From the NCBI GenBank assembly GCA_031213475.1, contig JARUPZ010000016.1:7332270-7396269 (forward strand): a stretch of 64,000 nucleotides of DNA, given 5' to 3'. The notes below the pieces were generated by a model. The model saw only the letters and a program-made list of their open reading frames with translations. It ran no database searches and was not told the origin of the DNA. Both the position numbers and the translations under genes were made by a program. How positions within the stretch are numbered: the first letter of the stretch is position 1; each line of letters starts with the position of its first letter. Shown piece after piece: positions 54,781-64,000 of this stretch. The stretch comes from Nereocystis luetkeana (Eukaryota; Sar; Phaeophyceae; Laminariales; Laminariaceae).

Positions 54781-55990
54781 ACGGGCATCCCCGAAGAAAT
54801 CCCGTGGGAGTCCCAACTTGTGCGGGAATTCCCGTGATAAATATTCCCGTGATAATTAATACCCTTGAGAGTCACCCGCAGGAATCCTTGCAAGAATCAA
54901 CGGTAAGAATCCTATTCGATAGGCTAAATCAGCAAAACCACTTGCTTGCTGCGGGTTGGAGAATGCCAAGGTGGAACCGCTTGCTTTCGCCGTGGATTGG
55001 ATGACGTCAGACTGGATCGGGTCGGTTGACGCCGGCCCGAAGATACCGTGCGGCAAAGGACAGCAGTGAGAATCAACAACTAATATACTTGCTCTGGGTT
55101 CATGATTGGAACTGGTTTGGATCGGGTTGCCTGCCAGTGCAGCAGGCGGAACGATACGGTGCCTAAACCAACAACCACTTCTTGGATTGGATTGGATTGG
55201 ATTGGATAGGATCGAATTGAATTAGATCGGTTGACAGGTGCTGAAATATGCGTCGGGCTAAATACCAACAACCACCGCTGTTGGGGATTTGGACTGGATC
55301 TGATTGAATCAGGTCGGTTGCCATTTCAAAGGCGGGAAACAAATACGGCGGCCATAGTAGCCCAACAGTCATTGCTTGCTGTGGATTGGGTCCGATTGAA
55401 GCGGAACTCTGAAGGAATCCTTGTGGGGATATACCGGTGTGCTCCCGCCGGAATCGCCGTCAAACCTCGCGGGAATTCATCTCCGTGAAATTCTCCGTCG
55501 GAGCCCGCGCGGTATTCCCGTACGTGGAGAACCAGTCCCGTACGAATCTCCATGGTAATCCCCGTGAGGTTCTCCATGGAACTCCCCGTTAGAATGTCCT
55601 TGGGGATCCTCACTGGGGTTCCCGTGGGATTGCTGTGGGATTCCCTGGGAATCTCCGCGGAAATCCTAGCGGGAATCTCGTGGGAATCCATCCCCTCGAA
55701 AACCCCCTTTGAGAAGCTCCGTGGGTTCTCTCTACTCCCCACGGTTTTCTCCTATTACGGGGGACCATAGTTAATAGGACCTGTGGTACACATAAAAACC
55801 TACATATTTGACCATTTCTACTCACAACATTTGGTTCTATTAACTATGGTCCCCCGTAGTAGGAAATTTCCGTAGGGATTTCTCCGGAATTTTCTCGGGA
55901 ATCTTCATGGTAACCATCGTTGGAAATATCATGGGGATCTCAGTGGGAGCCCTATGGGAACTTCTATGGGAAGTGGCGGTGAAGACGTCC
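54781..55990. repeat. Degenerate GGGAATCCCCGTGAG minisatellite with a 110 bp tandem inside
   Basis: 54781-54920, 55430-55750 and 55862-55985 are built of 18-24 bp units like TCCCCGTGAGGTTCTCCATG. Between them 54930-55425 has about four units of about 110 bp with ACCAACAACCAC, GGATTGGATTGG and GATCGGGTCGGTTG. MITE A copy 22 interrupts the first array. Confidence 0.85.
55755..55859. mobile_element. MITE family A, copy 22
   Basis: 105 bp, TTACGGGGGACCATAG / CTATGGTCCCCCGTAG, CTA...TAG flanks; inserted in the GGGAATCCCC array. Confidence 0.95.
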
Positions 55991-56900
55991 TTGGTAAAAA
56001 AAAAAACGTGTCTCCTCTCCTGGGCCATGCGTCCCCACCGGTAAGCATGTGGTACGTGTGTCCCAGGTACGTATATACGTGGTATACATGTGGTACCCAG
56101 ACCCTGTGACGCTTTTTTGGGGGGGGACCATACCCTAACGCCAATGGCGCGCCGTGTCTGATTTCGCCTGCGCTTACCGCCGCTGTAAAGAGAGCCATCC
56201 CGATGTGATGTGCTATACATGGTGTGTTCAGCAAGAATTGGACACATTACTAAAGCGAGTTGTTAAATTTAGTCGGGCGGCCTAATCATATAGGGGCTGC
56301 CAGTTTTGTTCGCCGCCTGAAATATAGGGCATGCCCTAAGGCCTTACTTTTCAGCTGAGGTGAAGCCGGAGATCCCTGTCTACAGAAAATCTGAAAGCCG
56401 GAGGTCCGCGCCGGCCAACCGATAAATCTTTGAAAACAAAAACCAAAAAAACGCGCCGGCCAACCAATAAATATTTGTGAATAAAAAAAAAAACGGGAAT
56501 GAAAATCAAGTCTAACACCAGCGAACACAGTTGGCAGATACAAACATCCACTGGTCCGAGTTCGTTCCTAGCGACAGTCGAGGCATGCTCTATCGAGAGT
56601 AAGGCATGCCTTATCTCCCCAACCGCCCGATGGTGCCGTGACTTAGTCACACGAGAGCCCAATCGGAAACGCAAACAAACCGGGGGCAGCGGGCAGGGGA
56701 CCACACGGATGGGTGCTGGCGACGTACCGGCACGCGTGTCAACCCCCCTCCCCCCCGCCTCCCTTGTCCCGGCTGTCCCATATCTTGCTCTGCCCCATAT
56801 CTTGCATCCCTTTTCCTGCAGCAGCAGCAGCAGAACACGTCTTCACGTGACGACAGGCAGGTCTTGGAGTAGACAGACCCCACTCTCCCACCCGCCCACC
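55991..56900. other. No gene recognised
   Basis: Two related segments (56375-56425 and 56430-56475, both with CGCCGGCCAACC and ATAAAT) are a short tandem duplication. A 195-codon plus ORF from 56499 has no domain and overlaps the opposite-strand candidate at 57230. Confidence 0.4.
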
Positions 56901-56929
56901 CACCCACCCTCCCTCCACCCAAACAAACT

Positions 56930-57230
56930 TCGTAAGAAATGCTGCTTCATTACAGCAGAAAACCAAGCAAAAACTTCGGGACTCTTTAACAATCTCAAGT
57001 ACGTCCTCCCTCAAAACTGCAAAACGGGGATGGGGCTGTGGCAACGGGATCAACAGCAGGCAGTGCTTCAAAGCTCTTGCGCATAGGTGCTCGTAACTCT
57101 GGTAGGTGAATACTTCGTCCCAGAGAGCACATAACAAACATATTGCTCTGCACGAGTCGGTTTCGACCCGATCGAGGACGACAGCTGGTTGTTCTCCGTC
57201 GGCCGTGAGGAACGCGCTACGATAATTCAA
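56930..57230 (-). CDS. Possible minus-strand exon, unknown function
   Basis: An open minus-strand frame of about 100 codons with protein-like composition: EQPAVVLDRVETDSCRAICL, then LCALWDEVFTYQSYEHLCAR and LREDVLEIVKESRSFCLVFC. There is no ATG at its start (TTG at 57230) and no clear acceptor, and after FLTKF it enters GGGTGG repeats. No family is recognised. It lies 3' of the SET gene on the same strand. Confidence 0.25.
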
Positions 57231-58070
57231 TTGGTTCGCCCTTCGCCCAGGGGAACTATAAATACGAGCAAGCGACTACAAGAAATGGCACCGGAAAACG
57301 ACGGCTGAGCGTAGGCGTCATTTCTCTTCTTATTGGCACCTCCTATTATCTCATGCTATTTTGTTTGGTCTTATTGTATTTATAGTACACATTGGGACAA
57401 AAAACGAACACAAACTCACGAAACGCACAAAAAACACGAACGACAATCGACAATCGGTATTGGAAAAACCGATCTGTCGACAAATCAACAAAACCGGAAG
57501 CCCGGTGGTCGATAGTCGGCGGTGGGGTACGCCCGGGCAAAAACAAGCAGGACGGGTAATTCTACGAGCGGCCAGGGAGGGCAAGGCAAACAAAACTAAT
57601 CTGAACTAACCTAAACAAAGAAAAACAAAACAAAAACGAAGACGAGGCGTCTCCCTCACCTCTCGCTCACGGCCGCCCCTTATCCTACAGACACCGACTC
57701 AAAACACACAACACCGAGATTCGTTTTGCGGCGCGTTCAACCCCCCCCCCCCCCCCCCCTCCCAAGGGGACATTGCTTTCGCAGACGGCCGTCAAAAACT
57801 GAAAGAAAACCCATGGAGGCACAGTCGAGCGCTCATTGCATATCACAAGCCCCCCAGCGCTCTATCTCGTGCGTCGGGGGTATTTCTGCGGCGATAATAG
57901 CGGGCCAGACAGGGGGTGCTGAGCATCACAACCAAGGTCGCCTCGGTTCTCGACAGACACAACAGCCAGCCTTTTCAACACCAACTGCCGAAACAAGCAC
58001 TCCGGTACTTTAAAAGGCTCCCATCCCTCCAGAGCAATCTACAAAAGTGGCAGGTGTCAGCATATTCCCT
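57231..58070. other. 3' side of the SET gene: no other gene seen
   Basis: C run at 57739-57758. The ORFs on both strands at 57330-57610 overlap and lack domains. Confidence 0.45.
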
Positions 58071-61000
58071 CTACTCGGTCGGTCCTTCTTCTTCTTTCTC
58101 TTCCTCCACTCCCACAACTTCACGCTCACCAGCGCCACCCTCACAATCGCCACCTTGTAGAGGAACACCCTCCTCCTTCCCCTCCTCCTCATCCTCCTTG
58201 TCCTGGTCGACACCCACCACCCCTCGAATGCCATCACCACCACCACCACGGCCACCGCCATGCTCTCCTCCCGCCACTCCCTCCCAATCGCCCCCTTCCC
58301 CCTCCCCACGCTCAGCTTCCTCCGCATGGGTTTCCAGACGCCCCCCCTCCCCCCCTCCGTCCTCCTCCTCGGCATCGTCGTAGTGGTCCCCATCCCCGCC
58401 CGACACAAAAACGCCTCCATCATCTTCCATGTCACCACCCTCGCCCTCGTCCCTGTCCCCGCCCTCGTCCTCCTCTTCGTCAGCATCAAAGTCGTGCTGA
58501 TTGGAGGACGGAGGCAATGTAGAGAGGCGGGGAGGGGGGGGGCAGAAACATGGAACGGAAAATAAACAAGGGGGATTATTGGCGCCGGTGATGATGCCGA
58601 GCATGACCAGCAAGAGCGTGAATGCGTGAGTGTGAGTGTGCGAGGGGGGGGGAAGGGAGGAAGCATTGGCTGGGGGGATCGGGGGGGGGGGGGAGGTGTG
58701 CTCATGTCATGCATGGCCATAGTCGTATCCCACAGACCCTCGCACCCCTACAACGCCGGGACGGAGCACGTCGGGTTTTCACCAACCAGGCAGACATTGC
58801 TTGCGCCAAGCGCCAAGCGAAACGCTAGGTGTTCGGTGAGTCGCATGAAGGATGCATCCTACTAATAACCGTTGTGAGGCAGACTTTCTTGCATACGGAC
58901 GACCGCGTCGAAAGGGCGGGGGGGGGGGGGGGTATGTCGTAACCCTCCGAGATAGGACTGGTGATTGACTGCGCGGGCTGGGCCTGGTGATTGATGTCCC
59001 GATTGTGTCATTTTTGGTCGGTCGTCAAAGTGCGCGAGCCTTGGGCAGATTGATAGCTCCAGTCGATGCATCAACCAATCAATCAGGCAATCAATCAATC
59101 AACCAACCAGCCAATCAGCCAATCAACCGGTCGATCAATAAACCAATCACCCAACCCCCTAAAAACACGGACCTTCCAACCTTCCAACCACCCAGCCAAC
59201 CATGAATCATTCAACCAACCCACGGATCAACCATTCAAAGAGAGCCGCCCGACGCCATCACCGAAACAGACCGTCAGCAAGCCCAAAAAACAGGCCAGCC
59301 CCGTCCCCTTTTTCAACAGCCCCTCCCCACCGCTCTCCCCACCCCCGTCCCGGCATTGTAGGGATGCGAGGGTCTATGGTCATACGACTACGGCCGCGCA
59401 TGAGATCGAGTACATCTCTCCTATCGAGTACCCCCCCCCCCCCCCCCCCCCCCCGCCGACGCTTGCGCTTACCCTCATGTAAATATCGAGGGGATTATCC
59501 GTAATGTCCCCTCGCAACGCCTCCCCCAATTCGTAGTCGTCCATGTCCTCGCAAAATATCTGACCAAAAGAGAGAAGAAATAAACAGAAACGCGTGAGTG
59601 CAGAGACGCCGCAACGACAACAACATATTGAGAACTCCCGACCAGGAAACAAAAAAAAAACACCTCGCCGAACTCAGCGGATGTTCCGAACTCAACCGGT
59701 GGTGTCTCGAACTCAGTGGATCCCCCGTTCCGAACCCAACGGATATTTCCTAAATCAACGGATGTTCCGAACTCAACGGAGATTCCGAACTCGACGAACA
59801 TTCCGACTCGGCGGATATTCCAAACTCAACGGATATTGATTCCGAAACTCAACGGATGTTTACGGGGTGAGACAGGACGAGCCGCGATGGGACACGGTAC
59901 GACGGCAAGAAAGCGAGATGATACTATTAATAGGCGAGACGGCACGAGGCCACCGACATGCACATAACTCCCACAGTCGAAGAGCTATCTACCCTCGTGT
60001 GCGGTGTGTGGGCCGACACAGCGCTCGCAACATTTCTGGAGTAAACAAGGAGCCATAGCACGACCAGCCTTTCCCTCGAGACACCACACGCCAGAGCGAA
60101 GAACCTCGGGAAACAAATTATCTTCATGGTATACGGTAATGACGCTCAGCGATTACTAAGCCTTCGACTGAAACAACACGAAACATCACAGCAACAGGTA
60201 CTCAAAATTCCAAGTGATTCGTACCCGACTTATGGTTGCAGTTATTTGTAAAGGGAATATAATAACGGAATAAGAACGCGTAGAAAATATGGAATAACAG
60301 ATACTCAAAATCCCAAGTGATTCGTACCCGACTTATGGTCGCAGATATTCATAAAGGGAATATTAAAAAAAGACTGAGAAAACGTTAAACATATAGAACA
60401 ACAGTAATAGTAAGACACCCCTCACGCACCCCGCCCACCCTATAGGGACATGCTGCTACTGTGTACGCATGCCCCCCTGCCTACTGCAGTATGTGTGGAA
60501 ACCCCGCACAACTTGGACATATTTCATCCCCTATATATGCCGTGGATGTTTTGGAGCAAATAGATCCCTGATTAATACGATCTGCGCCGGGTGGGCTATG
60601 TATATATGACACGGGTGTTGCGCACATGTTTGCCGCGTGTGCACAATATTGGTATCAGGTATCTCACGACGGAGAACACAGGATCAGCAATAGAATATCC
60701 ACGGCAGATCGTGATCTGACGCGTAACGGCAATTACGGGATCTAACATCAGATTTTCAGCAGCAGGTCGTGATCTGCCTTCTACAACGGAAAATACAGGA
60801 CCCACAACAGATTAGGCAAAATTCGAGATCTGCCTCATAACGACAAACACAGGATCTAATATCACGGGGGGGGACCATAGTAATCAGGACCCATGATACA
60901 CAATAAAACCTATATGTACCAGTACTATTCATAAGCATATTTGGTCCTGATTACTACGTCCCCCCGTATGTTGGTGGAATATGTAGATCATTGTCTCTCT

Positions 61001-61229
61001 CATAGCGACACATGTAGGATCAACTATAGACGATCTGCAGTAGATCGTCATCCGTCCGGTGCATAGGATTTATGATAGAGGATCTAGATCATGATCTGCC
61101 GGGCGCCCTCACCGAGAAAAACGAGGGCGTCTCCTCGTGCTCCGCCGTGGGGTCGATGTTCCAGACGAGGCAGGACTGCAGCTCCCTAGCCTCCTCCGTG
61201 TCCTTCCACTTCACCACCGAAAATGTCGC
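58071..61229 (-). CDS. SET: SET/NAP-family histone chaperone, C-terminal three exons
   Basis: SET/TAF-I-type member of the NAP family: nuclear, binds core histones through the earmuff domain and an acidic tail. Minus-strand exons: 61229-61113 (39 codons), 59559-59473 (29), 58496-58071 (141 plus TAG). All junctions are AG/GT and phase 0. The joined stretch EETPSFFS|IFCEDMDDYELGEALR, then GDITDNPLDIYMR, matches human SET around EPESFFTWF and ELGEVIKDDIWPNPLQYYL. Upstream, FSVVKWKDTEEARELQ matches STEIKWKSGKDLTK. The last exon begins HDFDADEEEDEGGDRDEGEG and stays Glu/Asp/Gly-rich to EEEGPTE and stop, far longer than the human tail. The N-terminal half (dimerisation helix) is not found; it lies in missed exons between 61230 and 64000 or beyond the window. 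The gene converges on SMU1. Confidence 0.78.
58680..58863 (-). repeat. Poly(C)-ended element, full-length minus copy
   Basis: Read on the minus strand from TAGTAGGATGCATCCTTCAT through GCGCTTGGCGCAAGCAA, AAAACCCGACGTGCTCCGTC and GGGATACGACTATGGCC to a C run (G at 58682-58694). Its start equals that of the 32628 copy, so the 5' end of the family is TAGTAGGATGCA. In SET intron between exons 2 and 3. Confidence 0.88.
59065..59220. repeat. (CAAT/CAAC)n tetranucleotide tract
   Basis: Runs of AATCAATC, AACCAACC and TTCCAACC, 59065-59150 densest. Confidence 0.85.
59346..59454 (+). repeat. Poly(C)-ended element, 5'-truncated copy
   Basis: Begins at CCCGGCATTGTAGGGATGCG, then ATGGTCATACGACTACGGCC, GAGATCGAGTACATCTCTCC and about 25 C. 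The C run ends 18 bp from the SET exon 2 donor (minus strand). Confidence 0.88.
59668..59862. repeat. 18 bp minisatellite (AACTCAACGGATATTCCG)
   Basis: About ten units of CCGAACTCAACGGATGTT with small variation; in SET intron 1. Confidence 0.9.
60195..60400. repeat. Roughly 100 bp tandem duplication
   Basis: TACTCAAAATTCCAAGTGAT, TCGTACCCGACTTATGG and GTAAAGGGAATAT occur at 60199 and again at 60301. The text resembles the right half of MITE family B. Confidence 0.8.
60560..61090. repeat. GATCTGC tandem region with MITE A inside
   Basis: Units of about 70-90 bp with CAGATCGTGATCTG and ACAGGATCTAATATCA, related to the GATC-rich repeat at 1204. Confidence 0.65.
60862..60969. mobile_element. 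MITE family A, copy 23
   Basis: TCACGGGGGGGGACCATAG left arm; right arm CTACGTCCCCCCGTAT. TA on the left; right end degraded. Confidence 0.88.
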
Positions 61230-61601
61230 CTGGGGTTTCGACCGGTACGGAGGGAGGGAGGGACGGAGGGAGGGGTTGAAGGAGGGAGGGTAAAAGGGAA
61301 GGGGGTGGCGCACTCGTGTCACGCACGGCCGTAGATATACAGCGAGAGAGGGAGGGCGGGGGGAAGGCAGAGAGGGAGGGTGGGAGAGTACGGGGGATGG
61401 CGTGGGGGCATACCTTTACCCTGTTCCTATGATGCTACAAGCCCCATATATAACTCAGATACCAGTACTTTGTGCTCCAAAGGTGAATGCAGACACCAAG
61501 AGGTTGTATACTATTAATAACATGCAGTGGGGTTTTTTGACCGGGAAGGAAGGGGCGGTGGGGGGACGGGGGAACGGGGGGGACGGGGGGGGGGGGGTCA
61601 C

Positions 61602-61714
61602 CCTATTGAAGGCTCAATGACCAGGCAGAAGACGCCCACGGCGGAGGAGGCACCGGGAGACAGGCAACACTCCCGAAAATCTCGGGAGTACAGCTCATGC
61701 ACGGATTCGTTGTG
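61602..61714 (-). CDS. Candidate exon upstream of SET, unassigned
   Basis: After a C/T-rich tract and TCGAGCCAG, 37 minus-strand codons read HNESVHELYSRDFRECCLSP, then GASSAVGVFCLVIEPSIG, ending at AGG|GTGACC. It looks protein-like but does not match the SET region expected here. Its phase (2) does not join the SET exon at 61229 (phase 0), so another exon would be needed or it is chance. Confidence 0.25.
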
Positions 61715-61865
61715 CTGGCTCGAAAAAAAAGAAGAGGGTGCACCGGATCCCAACCGCAGCGGCGGCGTGCGCGAGAGGGATGCTTCTCGAGTGGACGGGG
61801 GGGGGGTGCAGGCGACGGTTGGTCAGCGAGGGCGGGACGGCCGGCGGGCAGGAAGACAAAGGTTC

Positions 61866-62020
61866 GAACAACAACAACAACAACAACAACAACGACGACG
61901 ACGATCACCAAAAGCAACAACATACACACACAGCAACACACACGCACACAGATCCGAACAGATTCACAAAGACACACGCACAGACACACCCACACACGGC
62001 GGCATGCCAGGGTAGGCGGG
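61866..62020. repeat. (AAC)n and (CA)n tracts
   Basis: ACAACAACAACAACAAC then GACGACGACGA at 61868-61905, and CACACA-rich text to 62000. Explains the Asn/Thr and Val/Cys ORFs. Confidence 0.85.
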
Positions 62021-62183
62021 TCGTGGCACCTAACAAAGGTTTCCCAAAGCTGGCTTGAATAGTAACGAGCACTATTGTTGAAGCACAAAAATGGGCCCAC
62101 AGCAACATTGGGTAAAGTTCCATCAGTCACCCCCCTTTCACTACATGAAAAACAAAAAAAATCCCCACACTTTCCCTCACTTG

Positions 62184-62293
62184 ATCAGTCCTTTTAGGAC
62201 CGCAGTCCCGTTTTGGCGACAAACCACTTAGAATTTTGAGTGGTTTGTTATAAAAAAAGGTGGGGTACGGTTTTTAGCCCTAAAAGGGTCAAG
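62184..62293. mobile_element. MITE family B, right-side copy
   Basis: CCTTTTAGGACCGCAGTCCC left, GGTTTTTAGCCCTAAAAGGG right, core CCACTTAGAATTTTGAGTGG. Flanks TCAG and TCAA. A more decayed relative may lie at 62340-62490. Confidence 0.85.
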
Positions 62294-62970
62294 TCTAACT
62301 AGTTTGTCCAAAATAACGTGGGGTGCAGTTTCACCGGGGGGTTAATCAACCTCTTCAGGCCTTTGATTCTTCTGTACCAGGTATACAGCAGTAGGGCTGC
62401 ATGCACTCCCGTTGTGAGGACGAACCGCTTGAAAATAGACTCATATTTGGTTTCTGTGTAAGGTGCACTACTATAAGAAAAAGGGTTAAGAACACCCCCC
62501 GTCAGGCGAAAAACAAGAACAAAAACAAAAGCAAAACTTCGGCAAAAAACAAATGCCACCATTAACGCATACCCGCGCCCACATAGCACACACAGGGGAA
62601 GCACAGGCTGCCCCAACGCGTTGGGGTCATGTCGATATTTTCCGCAGAGATCACATCCACCGGGAGGCAAAACAAAAAGGTCCTCACCTCCTGCGCCTCG
62701 GCCGGCTCCCACTCTCGCCAGAGCTCCCTGTTCGAAAAAAAAGGGTTTTCTCGGAAAGTCTGGAGGCGTTATCGGACACAGCGGGGGGGTTGGAGGGGGT
62801 TGAGGGGGTTGGGAGGCGAAGGACGGCGGGCAACGGGCAGCGGAACGAATCGTCAAAACACACACACACAAACCTCTTAGTTCGCTCGATCGAAGTATCA
62901 CTCCCAGCTTCCAAAATTGAGTTTCGACTAAAATGATCGATTTTGACAGATGGGGTGTTTTTGTAGCATA

Positions 62971-63052
62971 TCATTTCTGGACGGGAAATATAAGCATCGT
63001 TTATGCATTACTTGGAGGGCCGAGCAGTCCTTATATACACGTCCAGAGTGGT
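62971..63052. mobile_element. Short hairpin MITE (TGGACGGGAAATATAAG)
   Basis: TCTGGACGGGAAATATAAGC and CCTTATATACACGTCCAGAG are inverted arms, as at 26986 and 28202. Confidence 0.65.
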
Positions 63053-63059
63053 GAATAAA

Positions 63060-63330
63060 CAAGAAGAAGACAAGACAAGACAAGACATGAAGATAAGAGG
63101 ATAGGGTCGGGTCGCCGTGGCCAAGGAAACACCGGAGCCGGAAACGGTAAGCCGATCAGGGACGACGACGACAATGGCAGCGTGACGAGAGTGCAGCAGT
63201 CCGCGAAACGTCTGCCGAGAAGCTTCGCGTGATGGAACCCTCTCCTACCTTACCCCCTCATTGCCGTGAGGGCCGTCGACGAGGTCGCCACGTTGCCTCG
63301 CCCTGGCTGGCACTTACGCAGTGCTACGCT
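63060..63330. other. No gene seen
   Basis: GACAAGACAAGACAAGACA pentamer run at 63070-63088; nothing else recognised. Confidence 0.45.
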
Positions 63331-63965
63331 ACATTAGATCATATCATGCCATGCCATGCCATGCCACGACATGCCAGGTCATGCCATTGCACACCATATT
63401 GTCATTCCACTCCATGCCATGTCGTTTCCTTTCGTGTCAGTCCATGCCAAGGTACGTCACGTCATGCCCTTTCATGCTATGCGATGCCAAGTCACGCTCG
63501 TCCATTGTGTGTCACATGCCATTTCACGCTATTCCATGCCATGCTGTTCCATGTCATCCCATCTCATTCCGGTTCCGCTGACATGACATGCCGTTCCATT
63601 TCATGCCATCCCATGTCATTCCGCGCCATTCCGTCCTCCATGGCATGGCATGCCATGCAAATCAACTCCATGCCACATTCGATTCCATGCCACATGTCTT
63701 TCTATTCCCCCATCTTCCATGCCATGTATGAGATGCCTTCCTACGCCACGCCCAATGGCATTCCATACCCTTCCATGACGTGAGACGCCCTGTGATGCCC
63801 TCCCATGCCATTCCATGCCAACATGCCATGCCATCAGACATGCCAATTCCGTTCCCTGATAAGCCGTTCCATCCAGTTTCATGCCACACCATTCGCGGCC
63901 CATTGATCCCATGCCAATACATTCCGTACCACTCCTTCCCCCACGACAGGTCATTTTACACCATG
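63331..63965. repeat. CATGCCATTC-type minisatellite to near the right edge
   Basis: More than sixty CATGCCA/CATTCCA/CATGTCA five-base-phased units. ORFs over it (Met/Pro/Cys/His-rich) are products of the repeat. Confidence 0.92.
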
Positions 63966-64000
63966 CCATCCCCTTCCGGAGTACTGTATGCGACGACGGC

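Noticed and set aside
56499-57086. 195-codon plus-strand ORF
   Set aside because: No domain; Pro/Ser-rich middle follows C-rich repeats, and it overlaps a better-looking minus-strand frame.
58260-58565. Hydrophobic plus-strand ORF resembling a membrane protein
   Set aside because: It is the reverse complement of the acidic SET tail; GAG/GAC codons on one strand give Leu/Val codons on the other.

Overview
This window looks like nuclear DNA of a large-genome eukaryotic alga, most likely a brown alga (Phaeophyceae). The evidence is three spliced host genes with GC-rich codons and GT-AG introns, a plant-like NB-ARC gene followed by a kinesin-light-chain-type TPR exon with every junction in phase 0 (the architecture known from Ectocarpus), very long repeat-filled introns, and many tRNA-derived SINEs and MITEs. 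The species cannot be told from this sequence alone.

Layout. 1-7.2 kb: tandem repeats (a 46-49 bp minisatellite from the left edge, a 44-47 bp array, a large CAC/CCA-rich array) and scattered repeat copies. 7.3-17.9 kb, minus strand: an NB-ARC receptor-like gene. Three exons (17938-16697, 15630-15346, 14427-14059) join in frame and carry P-loop, kinase-2, RNBS-B, GLPL and MHD motifs. A TPR exon (8153-8016) and another phase-0 exon (7445-7278) lie downstream. 18-28.4 kb: no host gene seen; SINEs, MITEs, a LINE-like remnant and old fragments. 28.4-53.5 kb, plus strand: SMU1, the spliceosomal WD40 protein, in nine visible exons over 24.4 kb, with a 13 kb second intron packed with transposons. 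A 100-N assembly gap at 48688-48787 lies where about three WD40 blades are missing. 53.5-58 kb: tandem repeats and a weak exon candidate. 58.07-61.23 kb, minus strand: the C-terminal half of a SET/NAP-family histone chaperone in three exons with a long acidic tail. 61.3-64 kb: low-complexity DNA and a CATGCC-type array to the right edge.

Mobile DNA dominates. About 23 copies of a 105 bp MITE with TTACGGGGGACCATAG ends and TA target duplications are present. At least 28 copies of the 8-mer TATTAATA look like its Tc1-type excision scars. One internal TA of this MITE is seen empty, filled by another copy (twice), and scarred. A second MITE (about 100 bp) is flanked by TTAA/TCAA. A tRNA-derived SINE (about 340 bp) has clear A and B boxes. 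A short element family ends in a poly(C) run. Paired 0.8 kb TIR elements, a 0.43 kb TIR element and a pair of 1 kb direct repeats of unknown class are also present.

The host genes have no obvious shared pathway: an immune-type receptor, a splicing factor and a histone chaperone. What links two of them is a structural oddity. In the NB-ARC gene and in two SMU1 introns, the 3' end of an exon has been duplicated one to three times into the following intron, in both SMU1 cases with its splice donor, next to G- or C-rich runs.
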